From Hyphomicrobiales bacterium (lineage in GTDB: Bacteria > Pseudomonadota > Alphaproteobacteria > Rhizobiales > Rhizobiaceae), in the NCBI GenBank assembly GCA_900469445.1, contig UBXM01000037.1, positions 121,350 to 185,349 on the forward strand: a stretch of 64,000 bases of DNA, read 5' to 3'. Positions 24,764 to 33,448 of this stretch are shown here, one piece after another. The notes beneath the pieces are model-generated. The model was not told the origin of the DNA and did not search any database. It saw only the letters and a list, made by a program, of their open reading frames with translations. The number at the start of each line of letters is the position of its first letter. Within the stretch, counting starts at the first letter, position 1. The position numbers were made by a program, and so were the translations under genes.

Positions 24764-25771
24764 TCAGTTGCCGCGGATGGTCTTCAGCTCGGCGAGAATG
24801 CCGTCGACAACGTCGGCGCCGATCTGGGCCTTGTGCTTCTCATAAACGACCATGGACTTTTCGCGGATACGAGCCTGCTCTTCCGGCGAGAGCTGGTTCA
24901 CTTCGAGGCCGGCTTCCTTGATCTTTTCCAGCGACTTCTTGTTGAGGTCGGCGATCACCTGACGCTCGACGTCACGGCCGACGACCGCGCAGTCACGCAG
25001 GGCCTGCTGTTCTTCCGGGGCGTAAGTGTTGAAGATCGCCTTGGAGAAGAGGAAGAGGAACGGCGTGTAGGCGTGGTTGGTCTCGGTCACGTATTTCTGC
25101 ACTTCGAAGAATTTCGAGGTGTCGATCGTCACATAGGGGTTTTCCTGCGCGTCGATCGCCTTGGTTTCCAGCGCCGAGTAGATTTCGCCGAAGGCCATCG
25201 GGGTGGCGTTGGCGCCGAGGTTCTGGAACGTGTCGAGGAAGATGTTGTTCTGCATGACGCGAACCTTCATCCCCGAGAAGTCTTCCCACTTGGTGACCGG
25301 GCGCTGCGAGTTGGACAGGTTGCGGAAACCGTTTTCCCAGTAGGCAAGGTTGACGAGGCCGGCGGCATCGAGCTTCTCGTTCATCGAGTCGCCGAACTTG
25401 CCGTCGAGAACCTTGTAGGCTTCGTCGGCGCTCTGGAACAGGAAGGGCAGATCGAACACGCCGAGTGCCGGAATGATGCCGACGAGCGGCGAGGACGAGG
25501 TGACGACGGCTTCCTGGACGCCGGAACGAAGCGCCTGGGTTGCCTGAAGGTCGCCGCCGAGTGCGCCGCCCCAGAAGGCAGTCAGCTTCAGCTTGCCGCC
25601 GGATTTCTCATCAAGGCATTCCTGCATGGCCTTGATGCCGTTACCGACCGGGTGATCGGCATTGATGCCGTTCGATACGCGGATATTGCGGCTGCTGAAC
25701 TCTGCGAAGGCCGGAGCCGAGCCCGAGACGGCAATCGCCAGTGCGGTTGTTGCGAAAAGTAGTTTCTTCAT
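24764..25771 (-). CDS. dctP: TRAP transporter substrate-binding protein
   Basis: A 335-residue periplasmic solute receptor of the DctP family. A signal peptide (KKLLFATTALAIAVSGSAPAFA, cut after about 23) precedes the mature protein. The family region includes MKVRVMQN with the arginine that binds the substrate carboxylate, and the TPMAFGEIYSALETKAIDAQENP stretch. It captures an organic or sugar acid and hands it to DctQM. It is the last gene of the FAH-dctQ-dctM-dctP operon, 50 bp after dctM; being last and well expressed by its own spacer is common. The ligand is unknown, but the neighbouring enzymes point to a sugar acid. Confidence 0.93.
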   Translation of the reverse strand: MKKLLFATTALAIAVSGSAPAFAEFSSRNIRVSNGINADHPVGNGIKAMQECLDEKSGGKLKLTAFWGGALGGDLQATQALRSGVQEAVVTSSSPLVGIIPALGVFDLPFLFQSADEAYKVLDGKFGDSMNEKLDAAGLVNLAYWENGFRNLSNSQRPVTKWEDFSGMKVRVMQNNIFLDTFQNLGANATPMAFGEIYSALETKAIDAQENPYVTIDTSKFFEVQKYVTETNHAYTPFLFLFSKAIFNTYAPEEQQALRDCAVVGRDVERQVIADLNKKSLEKIKEAGLEVNQLSPEEQARIREKSMVVYEKHKAQIGADVVDGILAELKTIRGN

Positions 25772-25821
25772 GGTGGTCCTCCCAGTTGGACGTTAAATTG
25801 AAGAGGTTGTTTGCCAGTCCG

Positions 25822-27099
25822 TCAATGCAACCATCGTGCGGGTACGATCACGAGATCGGGAAACAACACGAGCAGGAAAAGCACGATCGTCTGTGCGAGC
25901 AGGAACGGCCATACACCGGCCGTCACCTTGCCAAGCGGTATCCTCCCGACACCGCTGACAACGTTCAAGACAACACCGACCGGCGGCGTGATCAGGCCGA
26001 TCGAGTTGTTGATGATGAAAAGCACGCCGAAATAGACCGGATCGATGCCCGCCTGCTTGATGATCGGCATCAGAACGGGCGTCAGGATCAGGATGGTCGG
26101 CGTCAGGTCGAGTGCGGTGCCGACGACAAGCACGAGGATCATGATGACGAACATCAGGAGCGTCGGGCGGTCGATCAGCGGCTCGATATAGCTGGCGATT
26201 TCGGCCGGGATGTTTGCGGCCGTAATCAGCCATGCCGATACGAGTGCGGCGCAGACGAGGAACATGATGACTGAGGTGGTCTTGGCTGCCTGCAGGATGA
26301 CACGGGGCAGGTCGCTCGGCTTCAGTTCGCGGTAGATGAACATGCCGACGAACATGGCGTATGCGGCTGCGACGACGGCTGCTTCCGTCGGGGTCACGAC
26401 GCCGGCCTTGATGCCGCCGAGGATGATGACCGGCATGCCGAGCGCCCAGAGCGCGCGGCCGGTTGCCCGCAGGCGTTCCTTGTAAGTGGTCTTCGGCAGT
26501 GCCTGGACATTGTCCTTGCGCACGACGATCAGCCAGGTGATGACCAGCGACAGGCCCATCAGGATGCCGGGAAAAATGCCGGCCATGAAAAGCTGGGTGA
26601 TCGAGACGTTGGCGGCGACGCCGAAAACGATAAAGGCCATGGACGGCGGGATGACCGGGGCGATGATGCCGCCGGCGGCAATCAGGCCGCCCGAGCGCGG
26701 GATGTTGTAGCCGGCCTTCGCCATCATCGGGATCAGGATCGCGGCAAGCGCTGCCGTGTCGGCTGCTGCCGAACCGGAGATCGATGCCATGATCAGGGCT
26801 GCAACGATCGCCACGATGCCGAGGCCACCGCGGATATGGCCGACACAGGCGACGGCGAAATCGATGATGCGCTTCGACAGGCCACCGGAGTTCATCAGTT
26901 CGCCGGCAAGGATGAAGAAGGGAATGGCGAGCAGCGTAAAGGTATCAGCACCCGCGATCATTTGTTGAGCAATGATCTGGCTGTTGAACATGTCCATGTA
27001 CCACATGAGCATGACGCCGCAGAACATCAGCGAGAAGGCAACCGGCACGCCGATCGCCATGGCTCCCAGAAGGGAGCCGACAAAGACGAAAAGTGTCAT
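25822..27099 (-). CDS. dctM: TRAP transporter large permease subunit
   Basis: A 425-residue membrane protein with about 12 helices, the DctM subunit that couples sodium entry to substrate uptake. Typical stretches are GVPVAFSLMFCGV at the start, the AIPFFILAGELMNSGGLSKRI region and GGIIAPVIPPSMAFIVFG. It starts one base after dctQ ends and is followed by dctP, the usual TRAP arrangement. It carries the organic acid bound by DctP across the inner membrane. Confidence 0.95.
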   Translation of the reverse strand: MTLFVFVGSLLGAMAIGVPVAFSLMFCGVMLMWYMDMFNSQIIAQQMIAGADTFTLLAIPFFILAGELMNSGGLSKRIIDFAVACVGHIRGGLGIVAIVAALIMASISGSAAADTAALAAILIPMMAKAGYNIPRSGGLIAAGGIIAPVIPPSMAFIVFGVAANVSITQLFMAGIFPGILMGLSLVITWLIVVRKDNVQALPKTTYKERLRATGRALWALGMPVIILGGIKAGVVTPTEAAVVAAAYAMFVGMFIYRELKPSDLPRVILQAAKTTSVIMFLVCAALVSAWLITAANIPAEIASYIEPLIDRPTLLMFVIMILVLVVGTALDLTPTILILTPVLMPIIKQAGIDPVYFGVLFIINNSIGLITPPVGVVLNVVSGVGRIPLGKVTAGVWPFLLAQTIVLFLLVLFPDLVIVPARWLH

Positions 27100-27100
27100 A

Positions 27101-27634
27101 TCAGGTGCGCTCCGCCATCTGTTCGATCGTCAGGTTCTCGCCGGTAAAGGCGGCGATCTCGTCTTCGGTGACGCGACCGGTTACGAGGCGGAAGAGACGT
27201 TCCAGCGAAATCAGCACGCAGCCCGCGCCGGTGAAGAAGCCGATGCCATAGACCCAGCCCATGGAGAGGCCGGTGACCGGGGCAACCATGCTGGAATTGA
27301 TCGGCAGCTGCACCCAGGTGCCCCAAAAGAAGATGGCGGAACAGCCGATGATGACGAGGTTGCTGAGGATCATGCAGAGGATGCGGCCCTTGCGGCCGAG
27401 CAAGGCCACCAGGGATTCCACGCCCAGATGGGAGTGTTCGCGGAATGCGACGACGGCGCCGATGAAGGTCAACCAGACGAAGAAATAGCGCGACATTTCG
27501 TCGGAGACGTTGAGGCCCGAATTGAAGCCGTAACGCAGCACGACATTGCCGAACACCATGATGGCCATGCCCGCGAGCAGCAGGATGAGCAGGATCTCAA
27601 GGAACCTGTAGAATAGGTCGATAATCTTTTGCAT
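27101..27634 (-). CDS. dctQ: TRAP transporter small permease subunit
   Basis: A 177-residue DctQ protein with four predicted helices. The family features are the first helix near residues 13-35, EMSRYFFVWLTFIGA around 46-60, and REHSHLGVE near 64-72. It forms the membrane complex with DctM. It begins 19 bp after the FAH-family gene and sits directly before dctM, so the four genes make one operon under the palindromic operator at 28857-28880. Confidence 0.93.
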   Translation of the reverse strand: MQKIIDLFYRFLEILLILLLAGMAIMVFGNVVLRYGFNSGLNVSDEMSRYFFVWLTFIGAVVAFREHSHLGVESLVALLGRKGRILCMILSNLVIIGCSAIFFWGTWVQLPINSSMVAPVTGLSMGWVYGIGFFTGAGCVLISLERLFRLVTGRVTEDEIAAFTGENLTIEQMAERT

Positions 27635-27653
27635 TTGCTCCTCCCTGATGCTC

Positions 27654-28814
27654 CTACAAAAGACCGCGCTGCGCGAGGTTTTTCATCAGTGCCATGATCC
27701 CGAATGTCCATTCCGGGCAGGTGTCGCTGTGCTCCACCTTGTTGACCAGCCGCCCGAGCTTCGGGCTTGATATTTCGACGATGTCGCCGATCTCGTGGGT
27801 GAAACCCAGACCCTTGCCGCGCCGGTCCTTGACCGGGGCGAACATGGTGCCGAGGAAGAACAGCGCGCCATCGGGATATTGATGATTGCGGTTCAGAAGC
27901 TGCGAAGCGAGGTTCTCCGGCGAACGGCTGATCGCCTTCATCGGGCTGACGCCAGTCATCTCGAAACCGTCCTCACCCTTCACGGACAGGCTGATCTCGG
28001 CGGCCTTGACGTCGTCGATGGTGAATTTTCCGTCGAACAGGCGGATGAAGGGGCCGATCGAGCAGGAGGCGTTATTGTCCTTCGCCTTGCTCAGAAGCAG
28101 CGCCGAACGACCTTCGAAATCGCGCAGGTTGACGTCGTTGCCGAGCGTTGCGCCGATGATCTCGCCCTTCGAGGTGATGGCGAGCACGACTTCCGGCTCC
28201 GGGTTGTTCCAGTCGGACTTCGGGTGAATACCGACGACAGAGCCGCAGCCGACGGACGACATGGGCTGGGCTTTGGTGAAGATTTCCGCGTCCGGGCCGA
28301 TGCCGACTTCCAGATATTGCGACCAGAGGCCCATATCCTGCAGCAGTTTCTTGACTTCGGCGGCCTTTTCGGAGCCGGCAACGAGGCCCTTGAGATTGTC
28401 ACCGAGAACCGGGGCCAGACGACCGCGGATTTCCTGCGCGCTCTGGGGATCGCCCTTGGCCTGTTCCTCGATCACCCGCTCCAGCATGCTGTCGGCGAAG
28501 GTGACGCCGGCTGCCTTGATCGCCTGAAGGTCGGCGGGTGCAAGAAGCTGACCTGCCTTGCCGCTCAGGAAATCGTCGAGGCTGCCGAGATCGGTAAAGG
28601 ATGAGGTGGTGGACAGTTTTCCGACGAGACCGTCAATCTCCAGCAGCGCGGACAGGGTCGGCGCCAGAGACGAAAGATCGAGAAGATGTCCATTCGAGAA
28701 AAGCACCGGGCAGGGGCCGGCGGCTGCGTTCGACCATACACGTCCGACCAGAAGCGCGTTTGGCGCATCCACCGGCAAGACGATATCCGACGACAGGGCA
28801 TGCAGATATGCCAA
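27654..28814 (-). CDS. Fumarylacetoacetate hydrolase family protein (AraD1-like)
   Basis: A 386-residue member of the FAH superfamily, longer than simple FAH-fold hydrolases and similar in design to 2-keto-3-deoxy-sugar-acid dehydratases such as AraD1. The C-terminal half (about 190-386) carries the FAH metal-binding region with NNPEPEVVL and DVNLRDFEGRSALLLSKAKD. It probably acts on a 2-keto-3-deoxy acid made by a dehydratase such as the enolase-superfamily enzyme at 22.6 kb. First gene of the TRAP operon, with a palindromic operator 43 bp upstream. The exact reaction is inferred. Confidence 0.85.
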   Translation of the reverse strand: MAYLHALSSDIVLPVDAPNALLVGRVWSNAAAGPCPVLFSNGHLLDLSSLAPTLSALLEIDGLVGKLSTTSSFTDLGSLDDFLSGKAGQLLAPADLQAIKAAGVTFADSMLERVIEEQAKGDPQSAQEIRGRLAPVLGDNLKGLVAGSEKAAEVKKLLQDMGLWSQYLEVGIGPDAEIFTKAQPMSSVGCGSVVGIHPKSDWNNPEPEVVLAITSKGEIIGATLGNDVNLRDFEGRSALLLSKAKDNNASCSIGPFIRLFDGKFTIDDVKAAEISLSVKGEDGFEMTGVSPMKAISRSPENLASQLLNRNHQYPDGALFFLGTMFAPVKDRRGKGLGFTHEIGDIVEISSPKLGRLVNKVEHSDTCPEWTFGIMALMKNLAQRGLL

Positions 28815-28856
28815 GAAAATCCTCCCATGTTCAGAGAAAGGCCTCCACCTTTCCCG

Positions 28857-28880
28857 ACGTTGTCAGATGTCCGACAACGT
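28857..28880. promoter_or_regulatory. Palindromic operator candidate, FAH-TRAP operon
   Basis: ACGTTGTC at 28857-28864 and GACAACGT at 28873-28880 form a perfect 8-bp inverted repeat with an 8-base spacer, just upstream of the FAH gene. The half-site GACAACnTTAC recurs at 31275-31286 before the denD-like gene, so the FadR-type regulator encoded between them probably binds both. Confidence 0.65.
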
Positions 28881-28961
28881 TACAGCCGTTTTAATATGAC
28901 TTTTGCGGTTTGTCTATAACTGCGCAGGGCGTTGCGGGTGGAAAACCGGCTCGTCCCATGC

Positions 28962-29675
28962 TCAGCTCATCTCCAGTTCAAGGCTCAGGCGCTGGGCTGC
29001 GCCGTTCAGATGACGCTTCATCGCCGTCTTTGCCGCTATCGGCTCGCCGGTTGCGATCGCGTCCCTGATGGCGACGTGCTCGGCGATCGTCACTTCCACG
29101 ATTTCCTCCAAAATCGCAGCCGCCCGGGCGGCGTTTATCGCGACATGCGTCCGTTCGGTGATGAAGCCGACGAATTGCTGGAAATATTCGTTGTGGGTGG
29201 CGGCGGCGACGGCACGATGGAAGGCGAGGTCAGCGACGACGCCCTGCTCCCCCCATTTTTCCGCCCCGGTCATCTGCGCCAGGATCTCGTCGAGTTTTAC
29301 CAGGTCCTCCGTCGTGTGGTGGAGGGCGGCAAGTCCGGCGGCTTCCGTTTCCAGCGCAAAACGCACCTGGAACAGGTCGCGGAAGGCTTCCTTGTCTTCC
29401 GGCGGTCCCGCCTCGATGCGCAGCGACTGGCGCTGCGCCAGTTCGGTGGCAAAGGCGCCGACGCCCTGGCGGGTTTCCACCAGTCCTTCGTTACGCAGGT
29501 GAGCGATCGCCTCGCGCACGACCGAGCGGCTGACGCCGAAAGTCTGGGCCAGAATATGCTCTGTCGGCAGTTTCTGGCCGGGAGCGATGCTGCCATCGGC
29601 GATTTCGCGGCCGATCTCGGCGGCGATGCGGGTCGGCAGATGCTCGCTTCGTCTGATCTGAGTGAAATCGGCCAT
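28962..29675 (-). CDS. GntR/FadR-family transcriptional regulator
   Basis: A 237-residue regulator. A winged helix-turn-helix of the GntR type occupies about 14-80 (GQKLPTEHILAQTFGVSRSVVREAIAHLRNEGLV). The rest is an all-helical FCD ligand domain with the metal-binding Asp/His pattern (DLAFHRAVAAATHN, then EHVAIRDAI and MKRHL). FCD regulators of this kind respond to sugar acids or other carboxylates. It is encoded 24 bp after the FAD dehydrogenase gene and upstream of the TRAP operon, so it is very likely the local repressor that acts at the two related palindromes. Confidence 0.92.
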   Translation of the reverse strand: MADFTQIRRSEHLPTRIAAEIGREIADGSIAPGQKLPTEHILAQTFGVSRSVVREAIAHLRNEGLVETRQGVGAFATELAQRQSLRIEAGPPEDKEAFRDLFQVRFALETEAAGLAALHHTTEDLVKLDEILAQMTGAEKWGEQGVVADLAFHRAVAAATHNEYFQQFVGFITERTHVAINAARAAAILEEIVEVTIAEHVAIRDAIATGEPIAAKTAMKRHLNGAAQRLSLELEMS

Positions 29676-29699
29676 GGCGGATATTGCTCCTTGTGATGG

Positions 29700-31145
29700 C
29701 TAGCGAATATCCGCGCCGAGATCGATTTGGCAATGGGGGTTCAAGAGCAGGTCCGGATCGAGGGCCTTCTTGATGGCGACCAGCAGGCCGCGTTTGGTGT
29801 CCGACAGCCGCTCCTCGAAATCCTCGCGCTTCAGGCGGCCGATGCCGTGTTCGGCGCTGATGCTGCCGTTGTATTTGTCGACGACAACATTGACGACTTT
29901 CTTGGCCTTGTAGATCCGTTCGTGACGCTCTTCGATGGTCGCGCCATTCGGTGGCAGGACGTTGAGATGCACGTTGCCGTCGCCGACATGGCCGTAGGAA
30001 ACGCTGATGCAGTCGGGCAGGGCCTCGCTGACGGCAGCCTCGGCGTCGACGACGAAAGCGGCAAGCTGAGACAGCGATACCGAAATGTCGGTGCGCATAT
30101 GGGCGCCGCGCTTGGCCTGTCCTTCGTTCATGCCTTCGCGAATGAGCCAGAGATTGCGGGCCTGCGCCTGTGATGTCGCGATCGTGCCGTCTACCACCAG
30201 CTCGTCCGCCATCACGCCTTCGAGGAAGCGGTGCATCAGGTCATCGATATCGACGAGGCCCGAGCCGGAAATCTCCATCAGAACGTAGGCGGGATAATCG
30301 CCCGATAGCGGGATCTGCAGGTCGGGCATGGCTTCGCGCGCCAGGGTGAAGGCGAGTGGCGGCATGAATTCGAAGGCCGACATCAGATCGCAACAATCGC
30401 GGCGGGCGCGGCGATAAAGGGTGATCGCGTCGTCCAGCGAGTTCAGCGCCAGAAGGGCGGTTGCGACATTATCGGGATAGGGTGTGAGCTTGACCGAAAC
30501 GGCGGTGATGATGCCGAGCGTGCCTTCGGCGCCGATGAAAAGCTGCTTCAGGTCCAGCCCGCGATTGTCCTTGCGCAGGGTCGACAGGCCGTCGAAAACG
30601 CTGCCATCGGGAAGCACGACTTCGAGGCCGAGAACCAGTTCACGGGTCATGCCATAGCGCAGAACGTTGATGCCGCCGGCATTGGTGGAGACGTTGCCGC
30701 CGATGCGGCAGCTGCCCTGAGCGCCAAGCGCCAATGGGAAGAACATGCCCTTTTCGGCAATGGCATCCTTGAGTTCGGCAAGCACGCATCCGGCATCGAC
30801 CACGGCGGAGAAGTCGTCGCTGTCGATATTGCGGATCCTGTTCATCCGTTCGAGCGAAAGCACGACCTGGCGTTCCGGATCATCCGGTATGCCGCCGAGC
30901 ACGAGGCCGGTATTGCCGCCCTGTGGCACGATTTTCAGACCGAGGTCGCGGCAGGCCTTGACAGCAGCCTGCACGTCTTCAGTCGAGCGCGGACGGATGA
31001 CGGCAATCGCGCCGCTTGTCACGTCACCATGCCAGTCGCGGCAATATTGCAGCATGTCTTCGGAGTTGGTGAGGACAAGATCTTCGCCCAGAACTGCGCA
31101 CAGAGAAAGGCGCTGCTCGGCGATCGAGCCCGAAAGGTCCGTCAT
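29700..31145 (-). CDS. FAD-linked 2-hydroxyacid dehydrogenase (GlcD/D2HGDH family)
   Basis: A 481-residue flavoprotein of the GlcD/D-lactate/D-2-hydroxyglutarate dehydrogenase family. It has an N-terminal FAD_binding_4 domain with VPQGGNTGLVLGG (about 73-85) and GGNVSTNAGGINVLRYG, and a C-terminal FAD-oxidase domain with the metal-binding GHVGDGNVHLNV and EHGIGRLK motifs. It would oxidise a D-2-hydroxy acid to the 2-keto acid and pass electrons to quinone or ETF. It starts the unit that continues with the FadR-type gene and is divergent from the denD-like gene. Substrate unknown, likely a sugar acid from this cluster. Confidence 0.9.
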   Translation of the reverse strand: MTDLSGSIAEQRLSLCAVLGEDLVLTNSEDMLQYCRDWHGDVTSGAIAVIRPRSTEDVQAAVKACRDLGLKIVPQGGNTGLVLGGIPDDPERQVVLSLERMNRIRNIDSDDFSAVVDAGCVLAELKDAIAEKGMFFPLALGAQGSCRIGGNVSTNAGGINVLRYGMTRELVLGLEVVLPDGSVFDGLSTLRKDNRGLDLKQLFIGAEGTLGIITAVSVKLTPYPDNVATALLALNSLDDAITLYRRARRDCCDLMSAFEFMPPLAFTLAREAMPDLQIPLSGDYPAYVLMEISGSGLVDIDDLMHRFLEGVMADELVVDGTIATSQAQARNLWLIREGMNEGQAKRGAHMRTDISVSLSQLAAFVVDAEAAVSEALPDCISVSYGHVGDGNVHLNVLPPNGATIEERHERIYKAKKVVNVVVDKYNGSISAEHGIGRLKREDFEERLSDTKRGLLVAIKKALDPDLLLNPHCQIDLGADIR

Positions 31146-31264
31146 GGTGTTTCTCCTCCCCAGGAGTGCCCGGATTTTCTCCGGCAGTCCAAAGCCTCAC
31201 GTCAGTTTTCGCCGGTGGCTTTTTTGCCTGATGACGAACTCTTCTATTTCCAAACAGAGCATAC

Positions 31265-31283
31265 AAGGTTATCAGACAACCTT
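31265..31283. promoter_or_regulatory. Palindromic operator candidate, divergent denD-like / FAD dehydrogenase promoters
   Basis: AAGGTT at 31265-31270 and AACCTT at 31278-31283 flank a 7-base centre, giving the GntR-like GGTTATCAGACAACC. It lies in the 183-bp region between the divergent genes, 46 bp before the ATG of the denD-like gene. It shares GACAACnTTAC with the palindrome at 28857-28880. Confidence 0.65.
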
Positions 31284-31328
31284 ACAAGAGGAAATTCGTG
31301 GGGCATCCACGGGTGTATGGGAGGAAAC

Positions 31329-32312
31329 ATGCATATTCTTGTTATCGGTGCTGCCGGCATGGTCGGTCGCAAGCTCACCCAGCGTATCGTTTCCGAAGGG
31401 GCGCTGCACGGCAAGCCCGTCGACGCGTTGACATTGGTCGATGTCATCGAGCCGGAAGCGCCTGCCGGTTTTGGCGGCAAGGTCGTGACGCTGGCATCGG
31501 ATTTCAGCCTGCCGGGCGAAGCGGAAAAGCTCATCGCCACGCGGCCTGACGTGATCTTTCATCTGGCGGCGATCGTTTCGGGCGAAGCCGAACTCGATTT
31601 CGACAAGGGATATCGCATCAATCTCGATGGCACGCGTTATCTGTTCGATGCGATCCGGTTGGCCAATCAGGCTGACGGTTATTTCCCGCGCGTCGTGTTC
31701 ACCTCGTCGATCGCGGTTGTCGGTGCGCCGCTGCCCTATCCGATCCCGGACGAATTCCATCTGACGCCGCTTACCAGCTATGGCACGCAGAAGGCGATGA
31801 GCGAGCTGCTGTTGGCCGATTACAGCCGCCGCGGTTTCTTCGATGGTATCGGCATCCGCCTGCCGACCGTGTGCATTCGCCCCGGCAAACCGAACAAGGC
31901 AGCCTCCGGTTTCTTCTCCGGCATCCTGCGCGAGCCGCTTGTCGGACAGGAGGCGATCCTGCCGGTTTCCGACGATGTGCGTCACTGGCATACGTCGCCG
32001 CGCTCCGCCGTTGGTTTCCTCATCCATGGCGCGGGTCTCGATCTTGCCAAGCTCGGCTGGCGCCGCAGCCTGTCCATGCCGGGTGTCAGCGCTACGGTCG
32101 GCGAGCAGATCGAGGCGCTGCGCCGGGTGGCCGGCGAGAACGCCGTGAAGCTGATCCGCCGCCAGCCGGACGAGATGATCATGAAGATGGTCGCCGGATG
32201 GGCGCCGGGTTTCGAGGCCAAGCGTGCAAGCGAACTCGGCTTTACCTCGGAGAAGAATTTCGACGAGATCATCCAGGTTCACATCGAGGATGAGCTGGGA
32301 GGCAAGTTGTGA
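31329..32312 (+). CDS. denD: D-erythronate dehydrogenase-like NAD-dependent epimerase/dehydratase family protein
   Basis: A 327-residue short-chain extended dehydrogenase. It has the Rossmann motif MHILVIGAAGMVGRKLTQ, the catalytic YGTQK (Tyr/Lys) near residue 156, and FTSSIAVVG just before it. This pattern is that of DenD, which oxidises D-erythronate at C2 in four-carbon sugar-acid breakdown. GGGAGGAAAC precedes ATG 31329. The 3' end overlaps the next gene by four bases. The otnK, otnC and otnI partners known in that pathway are not in the window, so the true substrate may be different. Confidence 0.82.
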   Translation: MHILVIGAAGMVGRKLTQRIVSEGALHGKPVDALTLVDVIEPEAPAGFGGKVVTLASDFSLPGEAEKLIATRPDVIFHLAAIVSGEAELDFDKGYRINLDGTRYLFDAIRLANQADGYFPRVVFTSSIAVVGAPLPYPIPDEFHLTPLTSYGTQKAMSELLLADYSRRGFFDGIGIRLPTVCIRPGKPNKAASGFFSGILREPLVGQEAILPVSDDVRHWHTSPRSAVGFLIHGAGLDLAKLGWRRSLSMPGVSATVGEQIEALRRVAGENAVKLIRRQPDEMIMKMVAGWAPGFEAKRASELGFTSEKNFDEIIQVHIEDELGGKL

Positions 32313-33199
32313 CCGGCGCAACCGAACGCAAGAAAATCGCCTTTCTCGGGCTTGGCCTGATGGGTTTTCCCATGTCGCGTCGACTTGCCCGCGCCGGTTA
32401 TTCGCTGACGGTATGGAACCGCGATGCGGCGAAAGCCAAGCCGCTTGAAGCCGAGGAGGCCGTGGTTGCTGCATCGGCTACCGATGCGGTGCGTGATGCC
32501 GATATCGTCTTCACCATGATGACCAATGGCGATGTCGTCGGCACGGTCCTGTTCGATAACGGCGTGGCGGATGCGATGAAGAAGGGCGCCGTTCTGATCG
32601 ACACCAGTTCGGTCGCGCCGTCGATCGCCCGCGAGCATTCGGCCAGGCTTGCCGACATGGGCATCCGGCATCTCGATGCCCCTGTCTCCGGGGGTGTCGT
32701 CGGAGCTGACGCCGGGACTTTGGCGATCATGGCCGGCGGCGATGCCGATGTGGTTGCAGGTCTTGCCGATGTGTTTGCTGTTCTCGGCCGTGTCACCCAT
32801 GTGGGGCCGAGCGGGGCGGGGCAGGTCTGCAAGCTCGCCAACCAGCAGATCGTTGCTGTGACGATCGGGGCGGTCGCCGAGGCGATGATCCTCGTCGAGG
32901 CCGGAGGTGCGTCGCGCGAGGCTTTCCGCAACGCGATCCGCGGCGGGTTTGCCGAAAGCCGAATTCTGGAGCTGCACGGTGCGCGCATGGTGGAGCGGAA
33001 TTTCGAACCCGGCGGCTCGTCGAACAACCAGCTCAAGGACCTGAAGACGGTCATGGCGCTTGCCAAGGAGCTTTCTCTACAGTTGCCGTTGACGCAGACG
33101 GTGACCGGCGAATTCTCCGATTTCGTTTTCGAAGGTGGCGGAGAAAAAGATCATAGCGGCCTTCTTCTTCATTTCGAGAACATCAACCGCAAGTCCTGA
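32309..33199 (+). CDS. NAD-binding 3-hydroxyacid dehydrogenase (LtnD/HIBADH family)
   Basis: A 296-residue beta-hydroxyacid dehydrogenase with a dinucleotide motif FLGLGLMGFPMSRRL (about 12-26), the substrate-binding DAPVSGGVVGA (about 124-134) and the catalytic lysine in GQVCKLANQQ (about 174). It resembles L-threonate dehydrogenase LtnD and 2-hydroxy-3-oxopropionate reductase GarR. GTG 32309 overlaps the stop of the denD-like gene, so translation is coupled. Together the two dehydrogenases point to four-carbon sugar acids. A hairpin follows. Confidence 0.88.
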   Translation: MTGATERKKIAFLGLGLMGFPMSRRLARAGYSLTVWNRDAAKAKPLEAEEAVVAASATDAVRDADIVFTMMTNGDVVGTVLFDNGVADAMKKGAVLIDTSSVAPSIAREHSARLADMGIRHLDAPVSGGVVGADAGTLAIMAGGDADVVAGLADVFAVLGRVTHVGPSGAGQVCKLANQQIVAVTIGAVAEAMILVEAGGASREAFRNAIRGGFAESRILELHGARMVERNFEPGGSSNNQLKDLKTVMALAKELSLQLPLTQTVTGEFSDFVFEGGGEKDHSGLLLHFENINRKS

Positions 33200-33216
33200 T
33201 GAGGGGATGAATTCGA

Positions 33217-33262
33217 TTTTACCAAGGACGGCGGGCTGGCTGCCGTCCTTCGAAAGGTAAAA
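33217..33262 (+). terminator. Nested inverted repeat after the dehydrogenase pair
   Basis: An inner perfect 9-bp stem (AAGGACGGC, 33224-33232, with 33242-33250) sits inside an outer TTTTACC (33217-33223) / GGTAAAA (33256-33262) pair. The inner hairpin is a plausible terminator for the denD-ltnD-like operon. Confidence 0.6.
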
Positions 33263-33448
33263 TGCTGCACTGCGATAGAATGTCGTATTGACGAGGCGTT
33301 TAGGGCTGGCCTCGGCGGGTTTTCGGGCGTAACACAATCGAACACCCCAAGTCCTTTCAGGACATCCCAACCCTTGGCGCGGCCCGCGACTGCGATGCGT
33401 GGCACCCCCTGGCACCCTCAAGCCGCCGCGCTTTTCAAAAATGGATCT

